A stretch of 64,000 nt of DNA from an archaeon (GCA_023259115.1 JAHFQW010000001.1:17929-81928); one strand, 5' to 3'. Shown: positions 29,257-39,964, counted from the stretch's first letter. The notes: generated by a model not told the origin, from the sequence alone. Made by a program: numbers and translations.

Positions 29257-29670
29257 TTATTTAATTGTTTCGATATATCTTTTAAAATTGTCAAGTATAG
29301 CCTGCCAACCTTTTCTCTGAAGATATTCTGAATTTTCATTCTCCATCTCAAAAGTCTCAGAGATATGAATACCTCTTTGTGTTTGTGTGAAATGTACTTC
29401 TACATTTCTTCCATCTTCAATTCTATATGAAATTTTTTTAGAAGGTATAATTTCAGTATATATTCCCTTAAAATCAAATCCAAAACTACCATCTTTAGCT
29501 TCCATACGTGAAAAAAATTTCCCACCAACACGTAAATCATTTTCTGCTTTTAGTGTATGCCAGTCATCCGAGGCATTATTCCATTTTATAATATGTTTAG
29601 GCTCAGTCCAATATGTCCAGACTGTTTCTATCGGAGTATGTACCATTGTTTTAACAGTGATTGTATTCAT
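29257..29670 (-). CDS. SRPBCC/AHSA1-family protein
   Basis: VHTPIETVWTYWTEPKHIIKWNNASDDWHT...GWQAILDNFKRYIE. Confidence 0.8.
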   Translation of the reverse strand: MNTITVKTMVHTPIETVWTYWTEPKHIIKWNNASDDWHTLKAENDLRVGGKFFSRMEAKDGSFGFDFKGIYTEIIPSKKISYRIEDGRNVEVHFTQTQRGIHISETFEMENENSEYLQRKGWQAILDNFKRYIETIK

Positions 29671-29731
29671 TATTGTTTAAAAAATATTTTCCTAATCAAC
29701 TGAAATAATTTTCCCTTATTTATAAATATTC

Positions 29732-31285
29732 TCACTTCACAAACTCCATCTCCCTCTTTTTCCTATTATACGATAACACAAAACGATGCACACTATCCCG
29801 AACTTGTCGAATAAATAACATCATCGGACTTGCCGCATCAAAGCGTAAAGCCTCAGATGACCCAGGAATATAAATCTCCTCCTCTTGCTTTGCCAATCCA
29901 ATAATAGGAATATGTAACCCAACACTTTGCAACGCCTCAAGCGCCGCACCCAATTGTCCCAATCCCCCATCAATAATAATCAAATCAGGCATCTTCAACC
30001 CCTCATCACGCAATCTCAAATATCTTCTTAAAACAACCTCTTTCATCGATGCAAAATCATCCTGCCTCGAAACAGAACGCACCTCAAAGCGCCGATACTC
30101 TTTTGTATTAGGCATTCCACAAAGCCACTGTGTCATCCCCCCTACAATAAATTGATCACCTAAATTCGAGATATCAAAACATTCAATCACATAAGGTATA
30201 CTTGGTAAATAAAGCTTTTCCTGCATTGTCTTAAGCACCACACTCTCAAGCGCAAGCAAAGCATTTTTCTCTGCAAGTAACACCAAATCATGCTTCTCAC
30301 CACGAAGAGGAAACGTCAACCTAACCACCCTAGTAGAAAACCGTGCCAAATACGCCTCCACAACCTCTCTCTGCTCACCTAAATCCTCATTTACAATGAT
30401 TTCCTGCGGCACATAATTTTGTGAATAATACAATGTCAAAAAACTCACAAAAACATCTGGAACATAATCAAAACGAAACTCTTTCTTTCCCGAAATAACT
30501 CCCCGAGAGATAGAGAACAACACAACCACTGCTAAAGAATCATCATGACGCATCACCACCACATCCTGATCAAACTGCTTGAGTAAATCCACTTTTTGTT
30601 TCTCATCTAAATGATCAATCGCCTCAATATTTCTCTTTATCTCCAGTGCCGCTTCATAACGCATCCCCTGTGATGCCTCTTTCATCTCTTCATTCAACCG
30701 TCCAACCACCTCTTTTGTATCGCCTTTCAAAAACAAGATTGCCTCACGAACCTGTTGGGCATATCCCTCTTTATTAACCGCCCCAATACAAGGAGCCGTA
30801 CACAACCCAATATGATAATTCAAACATGCTCGTTTTGGCATTGTTCGACACACCCTCAACTTAAACAACCGCACCGCCAGATCCAGCACCCTCTTGCGTG
30901 AATATCCATCCGTATACGGTCCAAATAACTTCACCCCTCGCTCCACGCTGCGCGTAGAAAAAATCCGTGGAAACTCCTCCAAACTCAGCCCAATATACGC
31001 ATACGTCTTGCCATCTTTCAAATCAATATTATATTTAGGTTTGTGCTGCTTAATCAATCTATTCTCCAATAGCAGCGCCTCTACCTCAGAATCAACCACA
31101 ATAAAATCCATATCCGCAATATGAGAGACCAAAACCTGTGTCTTTGCATTCTTCTCAGACGCATTAAAATAAGAACCAACCCTGCTCTTAAGACTCTTCG
31201 CCTTGCCAATATAAATAATCTTCCCCTCTTTATCTTTAAAGAGATAGACCCCAGGCTGTTGCGGAAGAGAGGATACAGTAATCAT
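29732..31285 (-). CDS. uvrC: Excinuclease ABC subunit C
   Basis: LPQQPGVYLFKDKEGKIIYIGKAKSLKSRVGSYF GIY-YIG, UVR region, PDLIIIDGGLGQLGAA. Confidence 0.96.
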   Translation of the reverse strand: MITVSSLPQQPGVYLFKDKEGKIIYIGKAKSLKSRVGSYFNASEKNAKTQVLVSHIADMDFIVVDSEVEALLLENRLIKQHKPKYNIDLKDGKTYAYIGLSLEEFPRIFSTRSVERGVKLFGPYTDGYSRKRVLDLAVRLFKLRVCRTMPKRACLNYHIGLCTAPCIGAVNKEGYAQQVREAILFLKGDTKEVVGRLNEEMKEASQGMRYEAALEIKRNIEAIDHLDEKQKVDLLKQFDQDVVVMRHDDSLAVVVLFSISRGVISGKKEFRFDYVPDVFVSFLTLYYSQNYVPQEIIVNEDLGEQREVVEAYLARFSTRVVRLTFPLRGEKHDLVLLAEKNALLALESVVLKTMQEKLYLPSIPYVIECFDISNLGDQFIVGGMTQWLCGMPNTKEYRRFEVRSVSRQDDFASMKEVVLRRYLRLRDEGLKMPDLIIIDGGLGQLGAALEALQSVGLHIPIIGLAKQEEEIYIPGSSEALRFDAASPMMLFIRQVRDSVHRFVLSYNRKKREMEFVK

Positions 31286-31446
31286 AGGATAGAAAATAGA
31301 TAGTAATTTAAGAAGGTTATTGAAGAGAAGTGTATCATTGAACTATTTTGATATAACATAAATCTTTGATAGACACAACGCTTCAACTAGTACGAAATCT
31401 ATCCAGAGAAAGCCAAAAATCCATACACACAACCTACACCACTCCC

Positions 31447-31464
31447 CACTGGTCACACTGGTCA
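31447..31464. promoter_or_regulatory. Tandem CACTGGTCA 9-mers upstream of uvrC
   Basis: CACTGGTCACACTGGTCA, two exact abutting copies. Confidence 0.4.
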
Positions 31465-31507
31465 AGTGCGGAAAAGATATTTAAATACCATCGGGTTATT
31501 ATGTAAG

Positions 31508-31771
31508 ATGACCAAAGACCTCACCATGAGAAACAGCACCGCTGAATTCTTAATATTTACCGCTCAGTCACAAGAAGAATCAATTGAAGTAAAGTACGCT
31601 GATGAAACAGTCTGGCTTACTCAAGCTATGATTGCCAAGCTTTTTGATAAAGGAAGAAGTACAATAACGCAACATTTAAATGAAATATTTAAATCTGGAG
31701 AATTGGATGAAAATTCAGCATGTCGGGATTTCCGACATACTGCTTCTGATGGACAGAAATATATAACCTAA
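31508..31771 (+). pseudogene. Truncated RhuM-family (virulence/phage-associated) protein
   Basis: TVWLTQAMIAKLFDKGRSTITQHLNEIFKSGEL...FRHTASDGQKYIT*; family N-terminus, then ends early. Confidence 0.6.
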
Positions 31772-31835
31772 AACAGAGGCAACCTAAAATGTTTGCACCC
31801 TACTTCAAACACACCATGCAAAACAAGAGGCAAAT

Positions 31836-32684
31836 ATGAATCCTACTAACGCTTTAGTAGCCTTTGAAGGAAAGAACATTCGTAGATTATGGTATAACGA
31901 GAAATGGCACTTTTCAGTTATAGATGTCGTGGAGGTATTAACAGATAGTTCTATTCCTAAAAGATACTGGTCTGATTTAAAAACTAAGCTTTTAGAAGAA
32001 GGATTTGAACCGTACGATAAAATCGTACAGTTGAAAATGCTGGCAGAAGATGGTAAATTAAGAGAAACAGATTGTGCCAATACAGAAAACATGCTAAGGG
32101 TAGTCCAATCCATCCCCTCAAAGAAAGCAGAACCATTTAAACGCTGGCTGGCTCAAGTTGGCTATGAAAGAATTAAGGAAATTGAAAACCCAGAACTTGC
32201 TCAAGATAGGGTAAAAGAATATTATGAACTAAAAGGATATCCAAAAGAATGGATTGATAAACGTTTAAGAGGAATAGCTATCAGGCAAGAACTAACTGAT
32301 GAATGGAAAAGTAGAGGTGTTGAAGAACAGAAAGATTTTTCTATTCTTACAAATGAAATAAGCAAAGCCACTTTTGGCAAAACAGTGGGGGAATATAAGC
32401 AGTTTAAAGGATTGAAAAGACCAAATCAGAACCTACGAGATCACATGACTGATTGGGAACTTATTTTAAATATGGTTGGAGAAAAAGCTACTACCGAAAT
32501 CACTATTGCCAAAGATGCTAAAAGATTCTCAAAACTTAAACAAACAGCTAAAGAAGGTGGAAATATCGCTAAAAATACACGTAAAGAATTAGAGCAAAAG
32601 ATTGGGAAATCAATCATCTCTAATGAGAACTACCTCCACCTAGAAAAAGAGAAGAAGAAAAATGAGTTAGAGTCTGACAAATGA
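31836..32684 (+). CDS. Bro-N/DinD-like phage antirepressor-type protein
   Basis: FEGKNIRRLWYNEKWHFSVIDVVEVLTDSSIPKRYWSDLKTKL...QSIPSKKAEPFKRWLAQVGYERI. Confidence 0.8.
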   Translation: MNPTNALVAFEGKNIRRLWYNEKWHFSVIDVVEVLTDSSIPKRYWSDLKTKLLEEGFEPYDKIVQLKMLAEDGKLRETDCANTENMLRVVQSIPSKKAEPFKRWLAQVGYERIKEIENPELAQDRVKEYYELKGYPKEWIDKRLRGIAIRQELTDEWKSRGVEEQKDFSILTNEISKATFGKTVGEYKQFKGLKRPNQNLRDHMTDWELILNMVGEKATTEITIAKDAKRFSKLKQTAKEGGNIAKNTRKELEQKIGKSIISNENYLHLEKEKKKNELESDK

Positions 32685-32825
32685 TTTCCAAATTCAGCCC
32701 TGCCGAACTCAAAGCTTGTACCAAATAATAAAAGCCTATCAAGAAAATGCTCCAGAAAGTGAAGAAGAATCTTACCATGATTACTATGGTAAATAGGAGG
32801 AGCAAATCAGTAAGAAAATTATCTC

Positions 32826-34286
32826 GTGCCCCAAACCATGAAACCACTCTCTAAATCCGACTACGTCATCGGTCTTGAATGCCCCGGACATCTCTGGATG
32901 AAGTACCACGATAAAGAAAATATTCCACCACAACCAGCAGGAGTGTTAAAACGATTCGAACAAGGAATTCTCGTTGGCCAATTAGCCAAGAAACTGTTTC
33001 CCCCGGGAATAGATATTCCTGATAGAGATTATCTGAAAAATCTTGAAAAGACCAAAGAATTACTTCCCAAACAAAAAATTCTCTTTGAAGCAGCCATTCA
33101 AGTAGATAACCTCTACGCAAGAGCAGACATTCTCATACCCATAGACAAAAACCAATGGGATATTATCGAAGTAAAGAGTTCTTCTAAAGTTGACAAAAAT
33201 AAACATTATCCCGATTTAGCATTTCAACGCTATGTCTATGAAAAAGCGGGGCTTAAAATCAGAAAATGCATCTTAATGCACCTCAATAATGAATATGTGC
33301 GTCGTGGAGATATAAATGTTACAGAACTGTTCATACAAGAAAATTTAACCTCAGAAATTGAAAAAATAATGGTTGAAGTGCCTGAGAATATCGCCTCTCT
33401 CTGGAATATTATCAACTCCAAAACGTTTCCAAATACAGCAGAGAAGAATTATTGTACTGCTCCAAAAGAATGCTTAATCAAAGAAAAATGCTGGGGCTTT
33501 CTGCCTGAACACCATGTTTTTCATCTTTATAATGGAAGAAAGAATAGAGAATTATTTGATGAGGGGGTTCATGCTCTCGTTGATGTTCCTGAAGAACGAC
33601 TATCTAATGAACAGCAGGCAATTCAACTCAATTGCGCTAAAGATGGAAAGACTCATGTTGATAAGCAACAGATTACAACATTTTTGGAGAATTTAGACAA
33701 AGTTCAATGCCATCTTGATTTTGAAACCTGCTCTTTTGCCATACCTCAATTTGAGGGAACAAGACCGTATCAACGTTTGCCATTTCAGTTCTCGCTGCAC
33801 ATCGTTCCCGGAAAACATGTTGAATATCTCCATGATGGAAAAGATGACCCCCGACCTGCATTTTTAGTTGCGTTGAAAAAGATGCTGCCAGATTCAGGAG
33901 ATATTATTGTCTATTCACAAGGGTTTGAAAGTTCGATTTTGAAAGAATTAGCCCGAGATTTCCCAGAGTATAAAGTATGGGTTGATTCTGTTTTAAAACG
34001 AATTGTTGATTTACGAGTTCCCTTCAGCAAGTTTTGGTATTATAATCGTGTGCAAAAAGGATCAGCTTCGATTAAGAAAGTATTACCTGCTTTAATTGGC
34101 AAAGGTTACGAGGGCCTCGATATTGCCGATGGAGATTGTGCTTCTATTGCCTATATGGACATGACATATGGAAAAATGACGGCCGAGCAGAAAGTTAAAA
34201 CGAGGAAAGATTTACTGAAGTATTGTCAGCGAGACACAGAAGCAATGGTGTGGATTGTCGAAAAGTTACGAGAGTTAGTGCAGTGA
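32826..34286 (+). CDS. DUF2779-type putative nuclease
   Basis: LSKSDYVIGLECPGHLWMKY...WDIIEVKSSSKV...CHLDFETCSFAIPQFEGTRPYQRLPFQFSLHI...LLKYCQRDTEAMVWIVEKL. Confidence 0.75.
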   Translation: MPQTMKPLSKSDYVIGLECPGHLWMKYHDKENIPPQPAGVLKRFEQGILVGQLAKKLFPPGIDIPDRDYLKNLEKTKELLPKQKILFEAAIQVDNLYARADILIPIDKNQWDIIEVKSSSKVDKNKHYPDLAFQRYVYEKAGLKIRKCILMHLNNEYVRRGDINVTELFIQENLTSEIEKIMVEVPENIASLWNIINSKTFPNTAEKNYCTAPKECLIKEKCWGFLPEHHVFHLYNGRKNRELFDEGVHALVDVPEERLSNEQQAIQLNCAKDGKTHVDKQQITTFLENLDKVQCHLDFETCSFAIPQFEGTRPYQRLPFQFSLHIVPGKHVEYLHDGKDDPRPAFLVALKKMLPDSGDIIVYSQGFESSILKELARDFPEYKVWVDSVLKRIVDLRVPFSKFWYYNRVQKGSASIKKVLPALIGKGYEGLDIADGDCASIAYMDMTYGKMTAEQKVKTRKDLLKYCQRDTEAMVWIVEKLRELVQ

Positions 34287-34307
34287 ATAACATTTTAACA
34301 ATCATTT

Positions 34308-37157
34308 TCACTTCTCAAGCACCCCCCTCAAAAACATCCCGGTATAAGAAGCTTTAACCTTTACAATCTCCTCTGGTGTTCCCTGCGCAATAATCTCTCC
34401 CCCGCCAACTCCTCCCTCTGGACCCATATCAATCACATAATCACACGATTTGATCACATCTAAATTATGTTCAATCACATAAATTGTATTGCCTTTTTCC
34501 ACCAGCCGATTCAACACCATAATTAACTTGCGTACATCCTCAAAATGCAATCCCGTCGTTGGCTCATCTAATAAATAAATTGTATTCCCCCGCTTCACTT
34601 TCGCAAGTTCTCGCGTCAATTTAATTCGTTGCGATTCCCCTCCCGATAACGTCGTTGCACTCTGGCCCAATTTAATATACCCTAGCCCCACGTCAAAGAG
34701 CGTCTGTAACTTACGCATAATCGAACTATGATTCTTAAAATACGGCAACGCCTCCTCAACACTCATATTTAGCACATCCGCAATATTCCTCTCACTATAC
34801 AAAATCTCCAATGTATCTTTATTATATCTCTTGCCGCGGCAATCCTCACACTCCACATACACATCAGGTAAAAAATTCATCTCAATCTTAATCACACCAT
34901 CTCCAAAACACGTCTCACATCTCCCACCCTGCACATTAAACGAAAACCGCCCGGCAGTATATCCTCGCGCCCTCGCTTGCTTGGTTGATGCAAATAACTC
35001 TCGCACCTCATCAAAAATTTTGGTATACGTCGCCGGATTTGATCGCGGCGTTTTCCCAATCGGATCTTGATCAATCACAATCGTATCTTTAATCTCAGCT
35101 GGAACTTCCAACCTAGAATGCACCCCAATCTTGCCAACCTGCATCTCAAATTTCTTCTGCAAAGCAGGGATAAATGTCTGAGTCATAAGCGTTGATTTAC
35201 CCGAACCACTCACACCCGTAATACCACACAACACCCCAACAGGCAAACGCAGTGTCACATGTTTCAAATTATTCTCATACGCATCATGTAACACTATAAA
35301 TTTCTGAGGCGTTCGTCGAATAGAAGGCATAGCTACTGACTTTTTGCCAGATAAATACTCTCCCGTCAAACTCTGTGTATGTTGCATAATCTGCGATGGT
35401 GTACCTTGCGCGCAAATATACCCACCATGAATCCCCGCTCCCGGCCCAATATCCACAATATGATCCGCCGCCATCATCGTATCCTCATCATGCTCAACCA
35501 CAAGTAACGTATTTCCTAAATCACGTAATCGTTGCAATGTACTAATTAACTTCGCATTGTCACGTTGATGTAACCCAATCGATGGCTCATCCAGAACATA
35601 TAACACCCCCATCAAATTCGCCCCAATCTGTGTTGCCAGTCTAATACGCTGCGCCTCTCCTCCTGAGAGTGTGCGCGCCGTTCGCGACAAATTCAAATAC
35701 CCCAATCCCACATTTTTCAAAAATCCCAACCGATCACAAATCTCTTTAAGCACCTGTCGAGCAATAAACATCTCTTTGGTGCTCAAACTCTTCCCCAACT
35801 GTTCAAAAAACGCAACCGAACTATCAATACTCATATCCGTCACATCAATAATAGACTTCCCCAGAATCTTCACAGACAACATCTTCTCTTTTAAACGCTT
35901 ACCTTCACACGTCTGACACACACGAGAATCCATCAACCCCTCAAACTTCTCTTTTCGAGAATCTGATTCCGTATCTTTATACAACCGCATCGTTTGTGGA
36001 ATAACCCCCTCCCACCCCTGCTCCATATTCATCGATGCACCATTGCTCCACGTACCTCTCATTTTCTTCTGCGTACCATATAATAGCACCTGCAGCTGCT
36101 TCGCACTCAACTCTTTAATCGGTGTAAATAAATCAAACCCATACTCTTTGGCAACAACCCCCATCTGTTGTGCTCGCCACTTCAAATCAAGACGTCCATA
36201 CACCACTAATGCCCCATCAATAATCGACTTATTTTTGTCAGGAATCAATAAATCAGGAGAAATCTCCCTATGCTCACCTAAACCCAAACACGTCGGACAC
36301 GCTCCGAACGGTGAATTAAATGAAAACATTCTTGGTTCCAGTTGTTCAAACACAAATTCTGGATGAGTGGGACAAGCACCAAAAGTGGAATAAAGCGTCT
36401 CACCTGCTCCTCTGCCAATTTCTTTGCCATCGGTTTTAATTTCAGGATCTAAAATAATAATCGTCCCATTACTCTTATGTAAACCCTGCTCAACTGCGTC
36501 TGATAAACGTAACCTATTCTCATCATTAATTATAATCCGATCAATCACCGCCTCAATCCAATGCTTCTCATAACGCTCAAGCTTCACATTCAACCCCTCT
36601 ACACGATGTATCGCCCCATCCACTCGAACCCGCGTAAATCCTGCTTTTTTCGCCTCCTCAAAAATCTTCTCATGCGTCCCCTTCATCCCTCGAATGAGAG
36701 GTGCAAGCACCACTATCTCCTCACCGCTCTGCGCCATTAAAAGTGAGACAATATTCTCAGCCGATTGCGGCTGCAACGTACTCTGACACAACACACAATG
36801 AATCACCCCAATTCGCGCAAACAACAACCGCAAATAATCATAAATCTCTGTAACTGTACCAACGGTAGAACGTGGATTTTTCGATGTCGTCTTCTGCTCA
36901 ATAGAAATCGCGGGAGATAACCCCTCAATCGAATCAATATCTGGCTTGTTCATAATACCCAAAAACTGGCGCGCATACGCAGAAAGCGATTCAACATACC
37001 GCCGCTGCCCTTCCGCATAAATCGTATCAAACGCCAGCGTAGATTTACCTGAGCCAGATAAACCTGTTATCACAATCAGCTTATTTCGCGGCAATTCCAA
37101 AGAAATATTCTTCAAATTATGTTCTCGAGCTCCCCGCACAATTATTTTATCTAACAT
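34308..37157 (-). CDS. uvrA: Excinuclease ABC subunit A
   Basis: Two Walker A motifs ([28 protein letters not shown]), zinc-finger Cys pairs, two [18 protein letters not shown] signatures. Confidence 0.98.
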   Translation of the reverse strand: MLDKIIVRGAREHNLKNISLELPRNKLIVITGLSGSGKSTLAFDTIYAEGQRRYVESLSAYARQFLGIMNKPDIDSIEGLSPAISIEQKTTSKNPRSTVGTVTEIYDYLRLLFARIGVIHCVLCQSTLQPQSAENIVSLLMAQSGEEIVVLAPLIRGMKGTHEKIFEEAKKAGFTRVRVDGAIHRVEGLNVKLERYEKHWIEAVIDRIIINDENRLRLSDAVEQGLHKSNGTIIILDPEIKTDGKEIGRGAGETLYSTFGACPTHPEFVFEQLEPRMFSFNSPFGACPTCLGLGEHREISPDLLIPDKNKSIIDGALVVYGRLDLKWRAQQMGVVAKEYGFDLFTPIKELSAKQLQVLLYGTQKKMRGTWSNGASMNMEQGWEGVIPQTMRLYKDTESDSRKEKFEGLMDSRVCQTCEGKRLKEKMLSVKILGKSIIDVTDMSIDSSVAFFEQLGKSLSTKEMFIARQVLKEICDRLGFLKNVGLGYLNLSRTARTLSGGEAQRIRLATQIGANLMGVLYVLDEPSIGLHQRDNAKLISTLQRLRDLGNTLLVVEHDEDTMMAADHIVDIGPGAGIHGGYICAQGTPSQIMQHTQSLTGEYLSGKKSVAMPSIRRTPQKFIVLHDAYENNLKHVTLRLPVGVLCGITGVSGSGKSTLMTQTFIPALQKKFEMQVGKIGVHSRLEVPAEIKDTIVIDQDPIGKTPRSNPATYTKIFDEVRELFASTKQARARGYTAGRFSFNVQGGRCETCFGDGVIKIEMNFLPDVYVECEDCRGKRYNKDTLEILYSERNIADVLNMSVEEALPYFKNHSSIMRKLQTLFDVGLGYIKLGQSATTLSGGESQRIKLTRELAKVKRGNTIYLLDEPTTGLHFEDVRKLIMVLNRLVEKGNTIYVIEHNLDVIKSCDYVIDMGPEGGVGGGEIIAQGTPEEIVKVKASYTGMFLRGVLEK

Positions 37158-37200
37158 AGCAATATTTTACTTATTTTCATTTATAAATGTTATTACCACC

Positions 37201-37218
37201 TGTCCAGTGTGTCCAGTG
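37201..37218. promoter_or_regulatory. Tandem TGTCCAGTG 9-mers upstream of uvrA
   Basis: TGTCCAGTGTGTCCAGTG; reverse complement CACTGGACA x2 resembles the uvrC-upstream CACTGGTCA x2. Confidence 0.4.
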
Positions 37219-37283
37219 GCTCATAAGCAAAAAATATCAGAAATCACCCTGTCCCAAAGCATAACACCTAGAAAAAAATAATT

Positions 37284-37311
37284 TATAGAGGACTTTGAAT
37301 AACGCTCTATA
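37284..37311 (-). repeat. 3'-end hairpin, TATAGAG family (short)
   Basis: TATAGAG-GACTTTGAATAACG-CTCTATA adjoining the stop of the methyltransferase gene. Confidence 0.5.
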
Positions 37312-38014
37312 TTCTCACAAAAATCTCTAAACTCTTCTTCTCAACCAAATTATCTTGCCGAAAACCTCGCTCCAGCAGTTTAGCTCCATTTAAATCTTGA
37401 CAACAATTAATAATAACCGCATCGCCCACTACAGAAACTCGCGCCAATTCATCATATAAAGCATCAAAATAAGATTCCCACACGGGAAAGACTACCGCCT
37501 CTCTTCTCATCCAATCAGTAATCTGCAAGCCGCTTGCAAAAAACACAGTCCCCTCTGAACACTTCATTTTCGAAACAAAATATAACAGATCATCAACAAC
37601 CCATGTACTCTTAAATTCATTATCTATTTCTCTTTTAATCACTTTAACACAACCCTCTTCTCGTAGACGATTAATCTCACTAGATATATTCACAAATGTC
37701 TTGAGCTCATTTGAATGATTAAAATAATCTTCACTATCAACCCCAATATAACTTCTTGCCCCATACATTTTTGCCAGATTTCGAATAATGTCTCCCTTCC
37801 CACAACCTACATCAATGAAATCTTTTCCTCTGACCAGTTCCTGCACCAAAAGACCAAGAGCACTAGGAGTAAGAGGACTACACTCATCATAAAACCTATT
37901 CGCAAAGAGCTTATCGGGAGCAGAGCACTCAGAATCATTATACATCGGAGCACTACCAAGAAGTCTTACATAAGAACTAGGAACAACACGTGTCAGATCA
38001 ATTTCAGGAATCAT
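37307..38014 (-). CDS. Class I SAM-dependent methyltransferase
   Basis: KDFIDVGCGKGDIIRNLAKMYGARSYIGVDSED motif I/II. Confidence 0.75.
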   Translation of the reverse strand: MIPEIDLTRVVPSSYVRLLGSAPMYNDSECSAPDKLFANRFYDECSPLTPSALGLLVQELVRGKDFIDVGCGKGDIIRNLAKMYGARSYIGVDSEDYFNHSNELKTFVNISSEINRLREEGCVKVIKREIDNEFKSTWVVDDLLYFVSKMKCSEGTVFFASGLQITDWMRREAVVFPVWESYFDALYDELARVSVVGDAVIINCCQDLNGAKLLERGFRQDNLVEKKSLEIFVRI

Positions 38015-38057
38015 TATAAACCCATTTCAAGCCATATTTATATTTTTTATGTGTTTG

Positions 38058-38142
38058 TGAATCTTTACGTTGATTTGTAAAATATTTACGCAAAGATTCA
38101 TATTAGAAATACGTTATTTTTTAAACTAATCAACGCATTTCT
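38058..38142. repeat. Twin-hairpin element D
   Basis: TGAATCTTTaCGT (38058-38070)/ACGcAAAGATTCA (38088-38100), TAT, AGAAATaCGTT (38105-38115)/AACGcATTTCT (38132-38142); each stem has one A.C mismatch. Confidence 0.7.
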
Positions 38143-38255
38143 CTATATGTAACTGATTTGTATTCACCAGCGTTCATATAACATTTTTAGAATAAAAATT
38201 CAAAAAACCCCTCTTCCACAACATATTTAAACACCCATCCCTCCAAAAGAAAAGC

Positions 38256-38699
38256 ATGTCCAGAGAACTATCTATCAAAGACGGCGATCTCGAAATCCGC
38301 CTCAAAAAACTTGAAGTTAATTTTTTCATCCATCAAAAAAAACCACTGCGTTATGAATTCGCTAATACATTCATAAACACCCTCGCGGTAGAAGAGAAAA
38401 CTCCACAACATACCTCCCTATCAGATTTAACATATACTCATGGCAATATTTTTCCAAACAGCTCCTTGACTAACAAAACAAAATACCCACAAGCATACAC
38501 CCCGCAAAGTCTTTTTGTAGAACAATTTAAAGTCTTTTACGATAAACTAATAGAAGAAGAATTAATTCCCGTAGTAAGAAACTACATTGGCAAAAATCCA
38601 CTGCCACAGGGCATAACCATGAAAAAAACAAAACTGCAATTTGCCGACGAAACACCGCCACGTAACACCTATAGGATAACTGTAGATCTAACAATATAA
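38256..38699 (+). CDS. Hypothetical protein
   Basis: 147-aa ORF, no family recognised. Confidence 0.55.
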   Translation: MSRELSIKDGDLEIRLKKLEVNFFIHQKKPLRYEFANTFINTLAVEEKTPQHTSLSDLTYTHGNIFPNSSLTNKTKYPQAYTPQSLFVEQFKVFYDKLIEEELIPVVRNYIGKNPLPQGITMKKTKLQFADETPPRNTYRITVDLTI

Positions 38700-38815
38700 G
38701 CAGTATTAAGAAAAAGTAAATCTCTTACAATTTTCTTCTTATAGTACATTCTGTTAATTAGGCTAATTTTTATTTGATTCATATAACTTTTATTTAACTC
38801 AATCAAGTAAAAAAA

Positions 38816-38980
38816 GCGCCAGCGCCCGGACATTCACGTAACTGCTCACACAATTACCATTTGAACCGGGAATTCCAGAGGAATCAGTTAGCTCGAGTGG
38901 GCTTCACCCTCCCTTTTGGTACAGCTTTTATAACATGTGCTTCGAGACTGACGCAATACCGGATTATGCGACGCTGGCAA
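38816..38980. ncRNA. Candidate structured ncRNA, strand unresolved
   Basis: GC-richer block in an AT-rich intergenic gap; terminal stem GCCAGCG (38818-38824)/CGCTGGC (38972-38978), inner CCGG/CCGG, TAACTG/CAGTTA and ATTCC-AGA-GGAAT. Confidence 0.5.
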
Positions 38981-39040
38981 TAAGAGTGAAATAAGACATA
39001 GATTTATAAAAATAGCGTAAAAAATCAATAATCAAAGAAA

Positions 39041-39964
39041 ATGACTGCAAAAGACCAAACTCAATGGAACGATGATAATCTCATCAAGAGTCTACTCCAT
39101 CCTGAAAACATATCTCCCCTCGAACACTTACTAGACCTACAATCACAACAGTTAAGGCAACTAAAACAGCAGAAACACCCTCCCGGACAAAAAGTAAAAT
39201 CAACTGAGCTTGAAGAACTATTTTTCAACATTAGCAGTGATGTAAACGAATTCTTGGAAATTACACCACAATCCTACCCAAAAATAGCATTTACCAATTT
39301 GATGAATCCCCTACTAAATAACGCCATGGAAAAAATGATAGGAGTTCCATTAATCATTAGCTACGGTATAGCTCTCAATTCTGTAATAACATACCTCATA
39401 GATATTTCTTCCAGACAGCCCACTCATCTGGATAATAGTTCCTTGCTAGTCCCCCTCATTGGATTCTCCCTAACCAAAATAATGCACAACTGGGCAAATC
39501 AAAGTGTAGTAGGATACGATTCCGAAGAGAAAAAAATAACCGTAAACAACCCTCACAGAATAGACTTAATACCAACCATTGCTCATGAATACACCCATCA
39601 CTTACAGGGACAACAAGGATATTCACAATATGGACACCAAATATGTAAAGAAGGCCACGCTCGTGGTGTTGAACGAAAAATTGCTGAAATATATGCTCAA
39701 ACAGAAGACAACAATGCTTTTTTACTGGATATAACAGATACAACTATAGGAGAACTAAAAAGTACCTATCGCTGGCTGTGTACAAAAACAAAGAGTATAC
39801 CAAACAAAAATCTTCTTGCAACAAAAACAATCAGAGATCTAGATGAAACATGTAATAGGGCAATAGAACGATTCCCCACATCACACGCATTAGGTAACAC
39901 TTTCTTTTCAATTTATGAACTAACCCATGGAAGAGAAATATACAAAGAACTACTCCAAGACTAA
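39041..39964 (+). CDS. Putative HExxH zinc metalloprotease-like protein
   Basis: DLIPTIAHEYTHHLQGQQGYSQYG contains HEYTH; predicted hydrophobic segment. Confidence 0.55.
   Translation: MTAKDQTQWNDDNLIKSLLHPENISPLEHLLDLQSQQLRQLKQQKHPPGQKVKSTELEELFFNISSDVNEFLEITPQSYPKIAFTNLMNPLLNNAMEKMIGVPLIISYGIALNSVITYLIDISSRQPTHLDNSSLLVPLIGFSLTKIMHNWANQSVVGYDSEEKKITVNNPHRIDLIPTIAHEYTHHLQGQQGYSQYGHQICKEGHARGVERKIAEIYAQTEDNNAFLLDITDTTIGELKSTYRWLCTKTKSIPNKNLLATKTIRDLDETCNRAIERFPTSHALGNTFFSIYELTHGREIYKELLQD

Noticed and set aside
32749-32798. Possible extra CDS before the DUF2779 gene (AYQENAPESEEESYHDYYGK reading)
   Set aside because: No good start codon and short; looks like a remnant within the island.
38816-38980. 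Firm RNase P RNA or SRP RNA assignment
   Set aside because: Could not find convincing conserved signatures (e.g. GAGGAAAGUCC or the SRP S-domain GGAAG/AGCA motifs); left as unassigned candidate.
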